DNA of 64,000 nt from Orbus sasakiae (GCF_039542345.1 NZ_BAABHY010000001.1:1302001-1366000), one strand, 5' to 3'. Counted from the first letter of the stretch, positions 25,980-35,152 are shown. Notes: a model not told the origin generated them from the sequence alone. Numbers and translations: made by a program.

Positions 25980-26036
25980 AATGACCTTTCTTGTCAAGCA
26001 GTTGGGAGTAGAGTTTCGCAATTGAAAGATGATACT

Positions 26037-26297
26037 ATGATTGAAAAATTTACAACCCAATGCTATCATTCGTATATACAATTTATCACTATCCACATGA
26101 ATAATAACCAATTTAATACGTTTGAAAAATTAGTTTCTGAATACTCTGAAGTATTTGCCAAGGATAAAATTACGGGTGATGGCTGCTATTTTATCAAAGC
26201 ATGTTATAAAGAAGATGTACTTAAACAGTTTATTACTACAATTAGCCCCCATGCGCTTTATAAGGTTAAAAACTTGCTTAAAACCATCAAAGGGTAA
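26037..26297 (+). CDS. Small hypothetical protein, 86 residues
   Basis: Unrecognised. The ATG at 26037 gives MIEKFTTQCYHSYIQFITIHMNNNQFNTFEKL... and ends KVKNLLKTIKG. The frame is open further upstream to a TTG at 25950, but that start lies inside the hairpin following the peptidase gene and is unlikely. There is only a weak ribosome site (GAAAG). The composition looks like a small soluble alpha-helical protein with aromatic and Cys residues; there is no signal peptide. It could be a real accessory gene or chance coding. Confidence 0.4.
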   Translation: MIEKFTTQCYHSYIQFITIHMNNNQFNTFEKLVSEYSEVFAKDKITGDGCYFIKACYKEDVLKQFITTISPHALYKVKNLLKTIKG

Positions 26298-26666
26298 AAT
26301 ATGCATAAATTAAAAATATGTCGAGTAATAATCAAATACCCTAATGATTGATTTACTATACCTAGGTAACTACTTTCAAGTAAATAATTATATATTTCAA
26401 ACTATACTTTAGGCAGTGCTTCAAACCGTATTATATGAAGATAAACTATCGACACCGCTATATTTCACAGCAATGCCTATATTAGCAAAACCACGAGCTA
26501 AGAAACCAAATTTTTGGTTTCCTATCACTTCTTAACTAAATATATCAAATGGGGATACATCAACCAATTTTTTAAATTTCAGAATAACATGATGATAAAT
26601 TGATAGTTTAATATGTTTTTTTATGTAGAATAATTACATTAAAAAAATAATAGCTAAACTTAGTAG
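26298..26666. other. 369-bp AT-rich intergenic region before the TPM gene
   Basis: It contains a hairpin GAAACCAA/TTGGTTTC (26502-26509 with 26514-26521) and a short possible frame at 26416-26535 (listed separately). The last 100 bases are extremely AT-rich and should hold the promoter of the gene at 26667. No RNA gene or repeat from elsewhere in the window is seen. Confidence 0.4.
26416..26535 (+). CDS. Possible 39-codon small protein or gene fragment
   Basis: A GTG-started frame directly after an in-frame TAG reads VLQTVLYEDKLSTPLYFTAM, then PILAKPRAKKPNFWFPITS and TAA. The composition (Pro, aromatic and basic residues, few rare codons) looks protein-like, but there is no convincing ribosome site, and the hairpin at 26502-26521 falls inside its end. 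It may be a remnant of a lost gene or chance. Confidence 0.15.
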   Translation: MLQTVLYEDKLSTPLYFTAMPILAKPRAKKPNFWFPITS

Positions 26667-28010
26667 ATGAAGATCCTAAAATACACCATTTCTTTTGTTA
26701 TTCTTTTCGCCACCATTTATAGTCATATGGTCAGTGCTATATATTATACTATTAAATCAATACCCAATCCTTATCATCAAACAGATGTGATTTATATTGT
26801 TGATCCTGAAAATATATTGACCTCACAAGACACTGATATTATTAATCAAAGACTAAAACAGCTAGAAACATTGACGAAGATTGAAACTGCAGTGGTTATA
26901 CTTCCATCTATCGGTAATGTTGACACACGTGAATTTGCCAATAAACTGTTTAATCATTGGAAAATTGGGAAAAAAGAACAAAATAATGGTTTACTGATCT
27001 TATTTGTACTTGACCAACGTGAAGTGGTTTTTGAAGTTGGTTATGGTCTTGAAGGTAATCTTACCGATGCCAAAAGCTATCGATTGATGCAACAATATAT
27101 GTTACCTAAATTTAGGTTAAATCAATTTAGTGATGGACTACGTGCCGGTGCTGATGGCATTGCTCAATATTTAGAACAACAATACGCAGATGGTACACTT
27201 TATGGTATAGGATATAATATTCAACCTTTTTGGATAAAAACTGGGGTTATTATTTTTGTTTTATTCTCCATTGCTACATATTGTTTTATTGGTGATAGAA
27301 TATTTAAAAAGAAAAATAGCTCTAAAAAACCTTATGAATCCCCTTTGGAACGGCTATTAAAAGTGTGCTATGTAAGTTTAGCCATATTACCTCTTTCATT
27401 GCTTTGTGTATTCTTTGTTGACTATTCAACAGGTGTAACCGTGGTTAATACAAGCATATTACTTTTTTTCATTGTTTGTATATTGGCCTTTATTGTATTA
27501 AAAATACTAAATAGCCCTAATCGCCCCAATATTTGTGAAAAATGCTTGAAACTCACTGAAATTGAATCGGATACAAATTTTCCTGATATGTTAAATAGTA
27601 AAGAACGCTATCAATATGATATCAAGTCAGTCACTTATTCTTGGTATAAATGTAAAAATCGCAAATGTCAATATATCCGATATCAAGGTATTAAAAAAAG
27701 TTATTGGGAGCATTGCTCTAGTTGTAAACTAATCGCGATGCGGCTGCAAAGAACGACTATTGTCAGAGCAGCAACACAATTTACAAGTGGTAATGGAATT
27801 AAAATCTACAAATGTATTAAATGCAATAAAACTATGCAAGTGCCTTTTACTATTAATGCCAACTTCCCAAGAAGAACAGAGGTATATGATAAATTATCAT
27901 CTGATACAGATAACAACTATAACAGTTATGGTACTAGTAGCAGTTTTTCATCAAATGAGTTTCGTGGTGGTGGCGGATCTGGCGGTGGCGGAGCTCGTGG
28001 AAAATTCTAA
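26667..28010 (+). CDS. TPM-domain membrane protein with four C-terminal Cys pairs and Gly-rich tail
   Basis: 447 residues. Residues 1-24 form a signal or anchor sequence. Residues about 45-170 are a TPM_phosphatase domain (PF04536; YgcG/Psb32 type), with VIYIVDPENILT, ETAVVILPSI, NNGLLILFVLDQREVVFEVGYGLEG and RLMQQYMLPKFR. Three hydrophobic segments follow (about 188-208, 233-252, 260-280). Then come a soluble region with Cys pairs at C290/C293, C329/C334, C350/C353 and C383/C386, and a Gly-rich tail (FRGGGGSGGGGARGKF). Gly-rich tails are common in YgcG-type proteins; the Cys pairs suggest two zinc ribbons. TPM domains are extracytoplasmic with poorly known function. Confidence 0.8.
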   Translation: MKILKYTISFVILFATIYSHMVSAIYYTIKSIPNPYHQTDVIYIVDPENILTSQDTDIINQRLKQLETLTKIETAVVILPSIGNVDTREFANKLFNHWKIGKKEQNNGLLILFVLDQREVVFEVGYGLEGNLTDAKSYRLMQQYMLPKFRLNQFSDGLRAGADGIAQYLEQQYADGTLYGIGYNIQPFWIKTGVIIFVLFSIATYCFIGDRIFKKKNSSKKPYESPLERLLKVCYVSLAILPLSLLCVFFVDYSTGVTVVNTSILLFFIVCILAFIVLKILNSPNRPNICEKCLKLTEIESDTNFPDMLNSKERYQYDIKSVTYSWYKCKNRKCQYIRYQGIKKSYWEHCSSCKLIAMRLQRTTIVRAATQFTSGNGIKIYKCIKCNKTMQVPFTINANFPRRTEVYDKLSSDTDNNYNSYGTSSSFSSNEFRGGGGSGGGGARGKF

Positions 28011-28138
28011 TTTGTTCAGGATAAATGACCATTATTGAAACCATTTTAGCTTCAGGTCTAATTACGGTAAATTAATTAGATAAGTGCAATCAACAGGCAT
28101 TAGATGTATTAGTTCCGACTTAATCTATTGAAAATATT

Positions 28139-28165
28139 AACAATATAATACTCACCTATATTGTT
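28139..28165. terminator. Hairpin between convergent genes
   Basis: AACAATATA (28139-28147) pairs with TATATTGTT (28157-28165). It sits between the TPM gene and the convergent LRR gene and could end either transcript. It is AT-only in the outer stem, so support is modest. Confidence 0.4.
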
Positions 28166-28181
28166 GTTGCTATTATATTAA

Positions 28182-29003
28182 TTACCTAATTTTTTCAATA
28201 AATAATTCTGTTGTTTGAGCCAGTTTACTTTGTTCTATTTTTTTCCATTCATCATCAGTTAAAGAAGAAGAAAAATATAATCTTTCTAATTTAGGAAATG
28301 TTTCTTTATTTAAAAATCGCTCGTTGAATGTAAAATCGGGGGCATTTTCAAAAACTAAACTAATATCAGCTTCAATTAACGACGGCATGTCGCTGTTCAT
28401 TATATTTTGCCATGTCTGATTGCTAATCCCACCAAAGCTCATTTGTATAATGGGATCTTCAAAACATAAAGTAAAATTTTTAAGCTGTTTGAATGATATC
28501 GGGTGTTGCAGCTCAAAAACACCACTTAATTCTAACACTTCAATATGGCTATTTTGTTGTAAAACTTGAGTGACATCACCAAGTCTGCCGTAAACTTCAT
28601 GAGCATTGCAAAGTAAGTAATATTCACCCAATGCGAGCGATTTTAAATTTGGTAACTTTGTTTGTCCTAATCTTTCAACAGCTCGTGTAATATCAAAACA
28701 CCACTCCTCTGTTGCTGTTGGTTTTTTGCAATCATGAAAATTACTAGTCCAACCAATAGAGAGAGTTTCTATCGTCTGAGCAAATAAAGAGTTAAGAAAG
28801 GCACAAAAAATCACATATTCAACCTCTCCCATATCACAAAAGCGAAATGCTTTCGTATCAGGAGTTGGAAAATCGTTACATATTGTGTTATATCTTATAC
28901 TGTCTGAATCTTTATAACCTATATTAAATGTATTATACCGTAATATTCTATAATCAGGATACTTGGCTAAAAGCTGAAGAAAATATACCGTTGGGTTATT
29001 CAT
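28182..29003 (-). CDS. Leucine-rich-repeat-like protein (STM4015 type)
   Basis: 273 residues, cytoplasmic with no signal peptide. It has irregular leucine-rich repeat-like blocks: LPNLKSLALGEYYLL, HIEVLELSGVFEL, KQLKNFTLCFE, MPSLIEADISLVFE and FPKLERLYFSS. The overall pattern recalls STM4015-family proteins, which have no known function. Its ATG overlaps the TGA of the endonuclease V-like gene (ATGA, 29000-29003), so the two are translated together and probably act together. I would not assign an activity beyond a likely protein-binding solenoid. Confidence 0.65.
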   Translation of the reverse strand: MNNPTVYFLQLLAKYPDYRILRYNTFNIGYKDSDSIRYNTICNDFPTPDTKAFRFCDMGEVEYVIFCAFLNSLFAQTIETLSIGWTSNFHDCKKPTATEEWCFDITRAVERLGQTKLPNLKSLALGEYYLLCNAHEVYGRLGDVTQVLQQNSHIEVLELSGVFELQHPISFKQLKNFTLCFEDPIIQMSFGGISNQTWQNIMNSDMPSLIEADISLVFENAPDFTFNERFLNKETFPKLERLYFSSSLTDDEWKKIEQSKLAQTTELFIEKIR

Positions 29004-29518
29004 ATAATACCCTTAATTGAGAATTTTTTTGTTTCTTGGTCAAGTAGACTTAATAGCGTAGGCATTCTGTTTTTACCATGCATTGATTGAATATGGCATG
29101 CAGCGTTGCAAAGTGGTATATCAATAGCGGTAACGTAGAGTGGATGTTTACTTTTTCCACGTAATACTTCTGCAACATAAGTCGTATTATTAAAGAAAGG
29201 CTTTTTTGCCACGCCAATAATGGGAATTCGTTGCGGTAATGATTGATACAAGTAGCCACCTAGCCCCATCTTACCCTTATCTAAATGCACATAACCATCA
29301 ACAATGATAGCATCAAGAGTAGTGATATCAATTTGCTCAAGCAAGGCTAAAATACACGGTAGCTCACGTTGATAAAATACCCCTGATTTGTAAGGCATAA
29401 TTTCATTTTTATAGGCTATAAAAATATGCGCAGGCTTATCATCCTCCCAATTTGAAAACAAGAAACCGACAATTTTTGCTGAACTATCAATATAATAAAC
29501 GTCAATTGCAAGTAGCAT
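29000..29518 (-). CDS. Endonuclease V-like (Nfi family) protein, short form
   Basis: 172 residues against about 223 for E. coli Nfi, lacking the N-terminal extension. Family features are present: a first acidic residue in MLLAIDVYY (D6), YKSGVFYQRELPCIL (E52), DAIIVDGYVHLD (D74) with KGKMGLGGYL, and GVAKKPF. These correspond to Nfi D35, E89 and D110. The later conserved GHR segment is not obvious; VTAIDIPL stands where VSxGHRIxL would be expected. Family enzymes nick DNA at deoxyinosine, or RNA in some homologues. This one may be divergent in activity. It is coupled by ATGA overlap to the LRR protein downstream. Confidence 0.75.
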   Translation of the reverse strand: MLLAIDVYYIDSSAKIVGFLFSNWEDDKPAHIFIAYKNEIMPYKSGVFYQRELPCILALLEQIDITTLDAIIVDGYVHLDKGKMGLGGYLYQSLPQRIPIIGVAKKPFFNNTTYVAEVLRGKSKHPLYVTAIDIPLCNAACHIQSMHGKNRMPTLLSLLDQETKKFSIKGII

Positions 29519-29620
29519 AGTTAATCTAATTCAAGTAAATATTACATAATAGTATCAATTATTTTGTAAAGTGTATAGCAACTGACAACTTACTCACACT
29601 TAATAAAGGTGTATAAATAC

Positions 29621-29653
29621 AAAATAATAAGATTTTAACTATCTTATTATTTT
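29621..29653 (-). terminator. Terminator-like hairpin at the end of ydiJ
   Basis: AAAATAATAAGAT (29621-29633) and ATCTTATTATTTT (29641-29653) are perfectly complementary over 13 bp around a seven-base loop. The structure overlaps the ydiJ stop codon (29647-29649). It is AT-rich, so a weak terminator. Confidence 0.5.
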
Positions 29654-32600
29654 ATTAATATTAACAATGCTTGCACCGGATGATTTAAAGTCAGTTTGTC
29701 AAAACGTTTAACCTGACTGCGACAAGAATACCCTGTCGTTAAACAACGATCTTTTGGATGGCTAGCTAACGCTTTTTGCCATGATAAATGATACAAATGC
29801 TTAGAGTTTTCTAGATTAGCTAATTCATGGCCATACGTACCTGCCATGCCACAACAGCCCACATTAATCGTGTTTAAATGGGTACCAAAATGTGCAAAAA
29901 TTTTCTGCCACTCAGCACTACTTGCTGGTAATTGTGTTGTTTCGCTACAATGTCCCAATAAGTACCATTCAGATAACTGATTGGACTTTATCGCAGGCCG
30001 AGTTTGAAAGACTTGCATTAACCATTCATGAGACAACAATACCTTAAATGGGCGACATTGATTTTGCAAGATTTGTTGATACTCATCACGATAACAAAGG
30101 ACTAATGCCGGATCGACGCCCACCATTGGAATATTCAGTTTAGCGATCCGTGATAAGACCTCTGCTGCATTTTTTGCTGTTTTTGCAAATTGGGTTAAAA
30201 ATCCTTTTACATGCTGGGCTTTACCATTTGGTATAAATGGTAATACGACAGGTTTAAAGCCTAATTTTTCAATCAGTAATACGAAATCATACACCACTTT
30301 GGCATCATAAAAGCTAGTAAATGGATCTTGGACAATCAAGACATATTGCTGACGTTGCATTAAGGTTAAACCTTCAAGCGCGTCAAGTTTTATGTTAGCC
30401 GATTGATGACCAACTAACTGTTTTTTTAATGTAGGGTAAGATAATAGTGGCAGACTCGTCATACCCACCATTTTTTTTGATACATAATCTGTCACAGACA
30501 ATTTCATAAAAAAATTAAAAAATCGAGGCGCTTTAGCCATTAAAGGTAAATAAGATTCAATATGACCTACCGCATGATCCCGTAAAGGCCGTAAATATCG
30601 GCTATGATAAAGTTGCAAAAACCGTGCTTTAAAATGGGGGACATCGATTTTAATAGGACACTGAGTCGAACACGCTTTACACGATAAACAGTGATTCATT
30701 GACTGTTTGACCTCATGAGAAAAATCATATTCACCGCGTTTGGCTCGAAGACTGTTTGACATGCGTTTTGCGAGTTGTACTAATGAACCTTTCTTATTTG
30801 GGAAAATGTGATTAATATCTTGCTCGTTCACACCCTGTTCAACTAATAAGCGAAGCCATTCACGCACTAAAGTCGCCCGCCCCTTTGGTGAATACACGCG
30901 ATTGGCCGATATTTTCATGGAGGGGCACATAGGACTATTGACATCAAAATTAAAGCATAACCCATTACCATTACACTCGGTCACGCCATGAAAGGTGTGC
31001 TTAATACTGATTGGAATGTGTTTGTCATATTGACCACGACTGGTTGAGTCAATCGGATATAGCATATTTTCAATTGCTAATGGCACACAAATTTTGCCTG
31101 GGTTAAGACGATTATCAGGATCAAAAGCAGATTTAATACGGCGCAAACCATTATAGAGTGCCTCACCAAAAAAAGCGGGACTATAAGCACTACGTAATCC
31201 TTTACCATGTTCTCCCCAAAGCAATCCACCATATTTCGCGGTTAACGCAACAACCTGATCTGAAATAATCGAGACTAATTTAAGCTGGGAAGCATCGCAA
31301 ATATCTAAAGCTGGACGAACATGCAAGACTCCCGAATCAACATGACCGAACATACCATAAGTTAAATGATAGCTATCAAGCAATGCCCTAAATTCGGCAA
31401 TGTAATCCGCCAAATGTTCAGGTGGTACACAGGTATCTTCAACAAACGGGATCGGTTTTTGTGCCCCCTTTGCATTACCTAATAGACCCACTGCTTTTTT
31501 ACGCATCGCATAAATTTTATTGATTTCACTAAGTTGATCACAGGTTTGATAGCCAATAACACCTGATTGATGATCAATTAATAATTGATCCATTTTTTGA
31601 CAAAGTAAGATGAATTTTTGTTGAATATCCAGTGCATCTTGTCCGGCAAATTCAACAATATTGATACCATTTAATTCTTTCCCTTCAACATCAGTAATCA
31701 AATCCTTCACTGATTGCCAAATAATATCTTCACGCGCTAAATCAAGGACTTTAGAGTCAATTGTTTCAACCGACAGCGCTTGTGCATTAACTAAAAAAGG
31801 AGCATGCTTAAGCGCTGATTGAAAAGAATCATATTTAATATTAATCAAATAGCGAACTTTGGGCAAAGGAATGATATTAAGTTTTGCCTCAGCAGTAAAG
31901 GCTAATGTGCCCTCTGAGCCGGTTATAATCCGAGTTAAATCAAATTCAGTTAACTCATCATTAAACACATGCTTGAGATCATAGCCAGTTAAAAAACGAT
32001 TTAATTTAGGAAAACGATTAATAATTAATGGGCGTTGCTCTTTACAATAGTGGTACACGGTTCGATAAATATTTGCAATAGTACTTTTTTGTTGCACTAT
32101 CTGCTCAACCTCTGCAATGGATTTTTTACCTGTTTCCAGAACGTCACCATTTAATAATACCGCTTTGACTGCCAATATATGATCGGATGTTTTACCATAA
32201 ACCATTGAGCCTTGACCAGAGGCATCAGTATTAATCATGCCACCAATCGTCGCGCGATTACTCGTGGAGAGTTCTGGTGAAAAAAAGTAACCATGTGGCG
32301 CTAAATACTGATTAAGCTGATCTTTAACCACTCCCGCTTCAACCCGAACCCAGCCCTGTTCAAGGTTCAATTCGAGAATATGATTCATATAACGTGATAA
32401 ATCAACAATAATGCCGTTATTAAGTGATTGACCATTAGTCCCCGTTCCACCACCTCGTGGTGTAAAATAGATTTGTCGATATTTATCTTGCTGAGATAAG
32501 GTCGTCAGCAGAACAATATCATGAATATGACGAGGAAAGAGGATTGCTTGTGGTAGCAGCTGATAAATACTATTATCCGTTGCTAAGCTTAATCGTGAGG

Positions 32601-32706
32601 CATAGTCAGTTGCAATGTCGCCAATATAGCCACTGTGCTTTAAAGATTCGAGATACTGTAAAGTGACTTCATCAATTTTAGGTGAAACATTCAGTTGCGG
32701 AATCAT
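29647..32706 (-). CDS. ydiJ: YdiJ: FAD-linked D-2-hydroxyacid (2-hydroxyglutarate-type) dehydrogenase with 4Fe-4S domain
   Basis: About 1019 residues, nearly the length of E. coli YdiJ and very similar along it. The N-terminal FAD_binding_4 domain shows FTPRGGGTGTNGQSLNNGIIVDLSRY and ELSTSNRATIGGMINTDASGQGSMVYGKTSDH. A FAD-oxidase C-terminal domain follows (KAAFDP-like stretch KSAFDPDNRLNPGKIC). Then a ferredoxin-type cluster (CLSCKACSTQCPIKIDVP) and a CCG-type heterodisulfide-reductase-like domain (GCCGMAGTYGHE). It oxidises D-2-hydroxyacids, feeding electrons to the respiratory chain. I chose ATG 32706 (MIPQL, as in E. coli); an upstream GTG at 32736 is possible. Confidence 0.94.
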   Translation of the reverse strand: MIPQLNVSPKIDEVTLQYLESLKHSGYIGDIATDYASRLSLATDNSIYQLLPQAILFPRHIHDIVLLTTLSQQDKYRQIYFTPRGGGTGTNGQSLNNGIIVDLSRYMNHILELNLEQGWVRVEAGVVKDQLNQYLAPHGYFFSPELSTSNRATIGGMINTDASGQGSMVYGKTSDHILAVKAVLLNGDVLETGKKSIAEVEQIVQQKSTIANIYRTVYHYCKEQRPLIINRFPKLNRFLTGYDLKHVFNDELTEFDLTRIITGSEGTLAFTAEAKLNIIPLPKVRYLINIKYDSFQSALKHAPFLVNAQALSVETIDSKVLDLAREDIIWQSVKDLITDVEGKELNGINIVEFAGQDALDIQQKFILLCQKMDQLLIDHQSGVIGYQTCDQLSEINKIYAMRKKAVGLLGNAKGAQKPIPFVEDTCVPPEHLADYIAEFRALLDSYHLTYGMFGHVDSGVLHVRPALDICDASQLKLVSIISDQVVALTAKYGGLLWGEHGKGLRSAYSPAFFGEALYNGLRRIKSAFDPDNRLNPGKICVPLAIENMLYPIDSTSRGQYDKHIPISIKHTFHGVTECNGNGLCFNFDVNSPMCPSMKISANRVYSPKGRATLVREWLRLLVEQGVNEQDINHIFPNKKGSLVQLAKRMSNSLRAKRGEYDFSHEVKQSMNHCLSCKACSTQCPIKIDVPHFKARFLQLYHSRYLRPLRDHAVGHIESYLPLMAKAPRFFNFFMKLSVTDYVSKKMVGMTSLPLLSYPTLKKQLVGHQSANIKLDALEGLTLMQRQQYVLIVQDPFTSFYDAKVVYDFVLLIEKLGFKPVVLPFIPNGKAQHVKGFLTQFAKTAKNAAEVLSRIAKLNIPMVGVDPALVLCYRDEYQQILQNQCRPFKVLLSHEWLMQVFQTRPAIKSNQLSEWYLLGHCSETTQLPASSAEWQKIFAHFGTHLNTINVGCCGMAGTYGHELANLENSKHLYHLSWQKALASHPKDRCLTTGYSCRSQVKRFDKLTLNHPVQALLILIK

Positions 32707-32831
32707 ATCGATAACATGAAGTGATGAATAATCCACCGATTTTAATCCAACAAATGGAAATCGACAAGTTAAACCCTTATTTCGTTAAAATATTGTTGTC
32801 ACCACGGATAAATAGTCTAAAAAATTGTGTT

Positions 32832-33548
32832 TTAACTTAAACGAGAAAATTGTGATAATAGTGTTAACCATTGATTATCTAGCTTGGCCTCAATGACGAT
32901 ATCTTGCTGGGTTATCGGATGAATAAATGTCAATCGACTGGCATGTAACATTAATCGTTTGATATTAAAATACCCCGCAAAAGCGCGATTTTGATGCAAA
33001 TCACCATGTTTACTATCACCAAGAATCGGATGAAAGATATGTTTCATATGACGCCGTAATTGATGCTTTCGACCTGTATGCGGATGAAGCTCAATAAAAC
33101 TATAACGAGCGGTTGGATGCTTACCTACTGCAACAGGAATTTCAATCGTGCTTATCGGCAAATAATCGGTAACCGCATCTTGTGCTGGTTTATCTTTATT
33201 TGCAAACTTATCCGCAATTTTATCGAACTCCTCAAGCAGTGGATAATCAATTTTACCAGGCTGATTCACTAAGCCACGAACCACAGCATGATAAATTTTT
33301 TGTGGTTGACGCGTAGCAAACTGATTGGCAACTAAGTTTGCCACTTCACTTGATAACGCAAATAATAAAACGCCAGATGTCGGCCTATCTAAACGATGTA
33401 CTGGAAAGACATGTTGACCAATTTGATCACGCAGCGTTTGCATCACGACCACTTTTTCATGCCGATCAAGCCAGCTGCGATGAACAAGCCAACCCGATGG
33501 TTTATTCATCGCAACCAGATATTGATCTTGGTATAAAATATCAAACAT
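32832..33548 (-). CDS. truC: tRNA pseudouridine(65) synthase TruC
   Basis: 238 residues of the RluA family. It isomerises U65 of tRNA. E. coli TruC is closely matched: LYQDQYLVAMNKPSGWLVHRSWLDR, VVVMQTLRDQIGQHVFPVHRLDRPTSGVLLFALS with the catalytic Asp of HRLDRPTSG, EEFDKIADKFANKDKPA, HPHTGRKHQLRRHMKHIFHPILGDSKHGDL. It begins five bases after ybhA, so the two are probably one operon. The next gene downstream, ydiJ, starts 125 bases on. Confidence 0.95.
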   Translation of the reverse strand: MFDILYQDQYLVAMNKPSGWLVHRSWLDRHEKVVVMQTLRDQIGQHVFPVHRLDRPTSGVLLFALSSEVANLVANQFATRQPQKIYHAVVRGLVNQPGKIDYPLLEEFDKIADKFANKDKPAQDAVTDYLPISTIEIPVAVGKHPTARYSFIELHPHTGRKHQLRRHMKHIFHPILGDSKHGDLHQNRAFAGYFNIKRLMLHASRLTFIHPITQQDIVIEAKLDNQWLTLLSQFSRLS

Positions 33549-33553
33549 GTTTG

Positions 33554-34372
33554 TTATAAGAATAAACGCGTAAGTTCTTCAGCAATACTCGGTCGGTTAT
33601 TATCACCAATGACACGATCTGCTTGTGCTTTAATCGCGTCATCAGCATTGCCCATCGCAACACCTAGACCCGCTTCTTTCAACATGCTTAAATCATTATA
33701 ACTATCGCCGAATGCAACAATTTGCGCTAAAGGAATACCTTCATGTTTAGCCCAATTCGCCAATCCATTCCCTTTACTATTTCCTTTTAAAGCAACATCG
33801 GCACGGTTAATCCATGACCATTCACATTCAAATTCGCCTTGCGCTTCAACAGCCTGTGAAAATGCTTTTAGTGCGGGAATATCATGTGAACTGGTTGCAA
33901 ATTTAAAGACTTCTTTACTTTGATCAATCACATCGATGAAACTGTCGACTTTTTTGATCTCAGGTTGTAGTGATTTAGGTAATGAGTCAACCCATTTAAA
34001 TAATCCTTCAAGATGATCATCGAGGAGTTCATAGGTCATAAATTGATCGGTATAAAGAAGCGTATGAATCTTATATTGATTGACTAATCCAAGTAACACT
34101 TTGGCTTGTGTTTTAGAGAGCGGGCGGGCATCAAAATATACCTGTTTGGTAAAATCATAAAGATAAGTCCCATTGCAACAAATTGCAGGAGTATCTAGTT
34201 GTAGCTGATGGTAATACGGATAAATTACTGAGTGATGACGACCGGTTACTAAAATTACTTTAATCCCTTTTTGTTTCACTTTTTCAATTACAGCAACGGT
34301 TTCAGGTAAAATTTCTCGTTGGTTGTTTAATAATGTTCCATCCATATCAAAAGCAACGGCTTTATAAGTCAT
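33554..34372 (-). CDS. ybhA: HAD-family phosphatase YbhA (pyridoxal phosphate phosphatase)
   Basis: 272 residues, the same length as E. coli YbhA, and similar throughout: AFDMDGTLLNNQ (nucleophile motif I), VTGRHHSVIYPYYHQLQLDTPAICCNGTYLYDF, the C2-type cap, ECEWSWINRADVALKGNSKGNGLANWA (Lys of motif III) and VAFGDSYNDLSMLKEAGLGVAMGNADDAIKAQAD (motif IV). It dephosphorylates PLP and small sugar phosphates in the cytoplasm. A ribosome site AGAGGAT precedes the ATG. Confidence 0.92.
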   Translation of the reverse strand: MTYKAVAFDMDGTLLNNQREILPETVAVIEKVKQKGIKVILVTGRHHSVIYPYYHQLQLDTPAICCNGTYLYDFTKQVYFDARPLSKTQAKVLLGLVNQYKIHTLLYTDQFMTYELLDDHLEGLFKWVDSLPKSLQPEIKKVDSFIDVIDQSKEVFKFATSSHDIPALKAFSQAVEAQGEFECEWSWINRADVALKGNSKGNGLANWAKHEGIPLAQIVAFGDSYNDLSMLKEAGLGVAMGNADDAIKAQADRVIGDNNRPSIAEELTRLFL

Positions 34373-34419
34373 AATATCCTCTTTTCGTTAATTATAAAAA
34401 CTGTCAGGGTTAATGCTCA

Positions 34420-35031
34420 TTAAGGGTAAATATCAATTTTTTGTCGGCCTAAAAATGAATGTGATAACGTCGTACCATCAACAGTTTCTAGTTCACCACC
34501 AACCGGTACACCGTGCGCAATACGTGTGGCTACAATATCAAATTCACTGCACATTTGAGCAATATAATTTGCAGTCGCTTCACCTTCTATTGTTGGATTA
34601 GTCGCAAGAATCACTTCATTAATTGTTTCATTTTGTAACCGTACTTTAAGCTTATCTAAGCCGATATCATTTGGACCAATTCCATCAAGAGGAGACAAAT
34701 GCCCCAATAATACAAAATATCGGCCACTGTACTGCCCTGTTTGTTCAATTGCGACAATATCTGAAGGCGTTTCAACGATACATAACTGACCGCTTTGTTG
34801 GCGACGCACGTTGGCACAAATCGCGCATTTCGCTTGTTCAGTGAATGTACGACAATCTTCACAGTGACCAATATTGATCATCGCTTCATGTAAAATATGG
34901 GCAAGCTCAATACCGCCTTTGCGATTGCGCTGTAACAAATGATAAGCCATACGCTGAGCAGCTTTTGGACCAACACCCGGTAAACATCGTAGGGTATCCA
35001 TTAAAGATTGTAATAAAGGACTAATTTGCAT
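34420..35031 (-). CDS. recR: Recombination mediator RecR
   Basis: 203 residues. Domains in order: HhH (LRCLPGVGPKAAQRMAYHLLQ), Cys4 zinc finger (C-x2-C...C-x2-C: GHCEDC, CAIC), Toprim (LCIVETPSDIVAIEQTG, GHLSPLDGIGPNDIGLDKL) and the C-terminal Walker-like helix (ATNPTIEGEATANYIA, GVPVGGELETVDGTTLSHSFLGR). With RecF/RecO it loads RecA at gaps. It sits in the dnaX-ybaB-recR cluster, but here a membrane-protein gene separates it from ybaB. Confidence 0.97.
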   Translation of the reverse strand: MQISPLLQSLMDTLRCLPGVGPKAAQRMAYHLLQRNRKGGIELAHILHEAMINIGHCEDCRTFTEQAKCAICANVRRQQSGQLCIVETPSDIVAIEQTGQYSGRYFVLLGHLSPLDGIGPNDIGLDKLKVRLQNETINEVILATNPTIEGEATANYIAQMCSEFDIVATRIAHGVPVGGELETVDGTTLSHSFLGRQKIDIYP

Positions 35032-35076
35032 CTCACTACCAATGTGTCAGTATTAATAAATGTTATAAAGAAAACA

Positions 35077-35109
35077 GCGTAACAACATCTTAATTTAAGA
35101 CGGTTACGC
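35077..35109 (-). terminator. Nested inverted repeat between recR and the membrane-protein gene
   Basis: GCGTAAC (35077-35083) pairs with GTTACGC (35103-35109), and inside it TCTTAA (35088-35093) pairs with TTAAGA (35095-35100). It lies after the membrane gene stop and before recR on the minus strand. No T-run follows; it may reduce read-through into recR. Confidence 0.4.
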
Positions 35110-35152
35110 CGCCTAACTATGATACTGCTTTTTTAAACAGTTGTACAAAAGA

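Noticed and set aside
25950..26036. N-terminal extension of the small protein to a TTG at 25950
   Set aside because: This start lies inside the hairpin after the peptidase gene and has no ribosome site; ATG 26037 is preferred.
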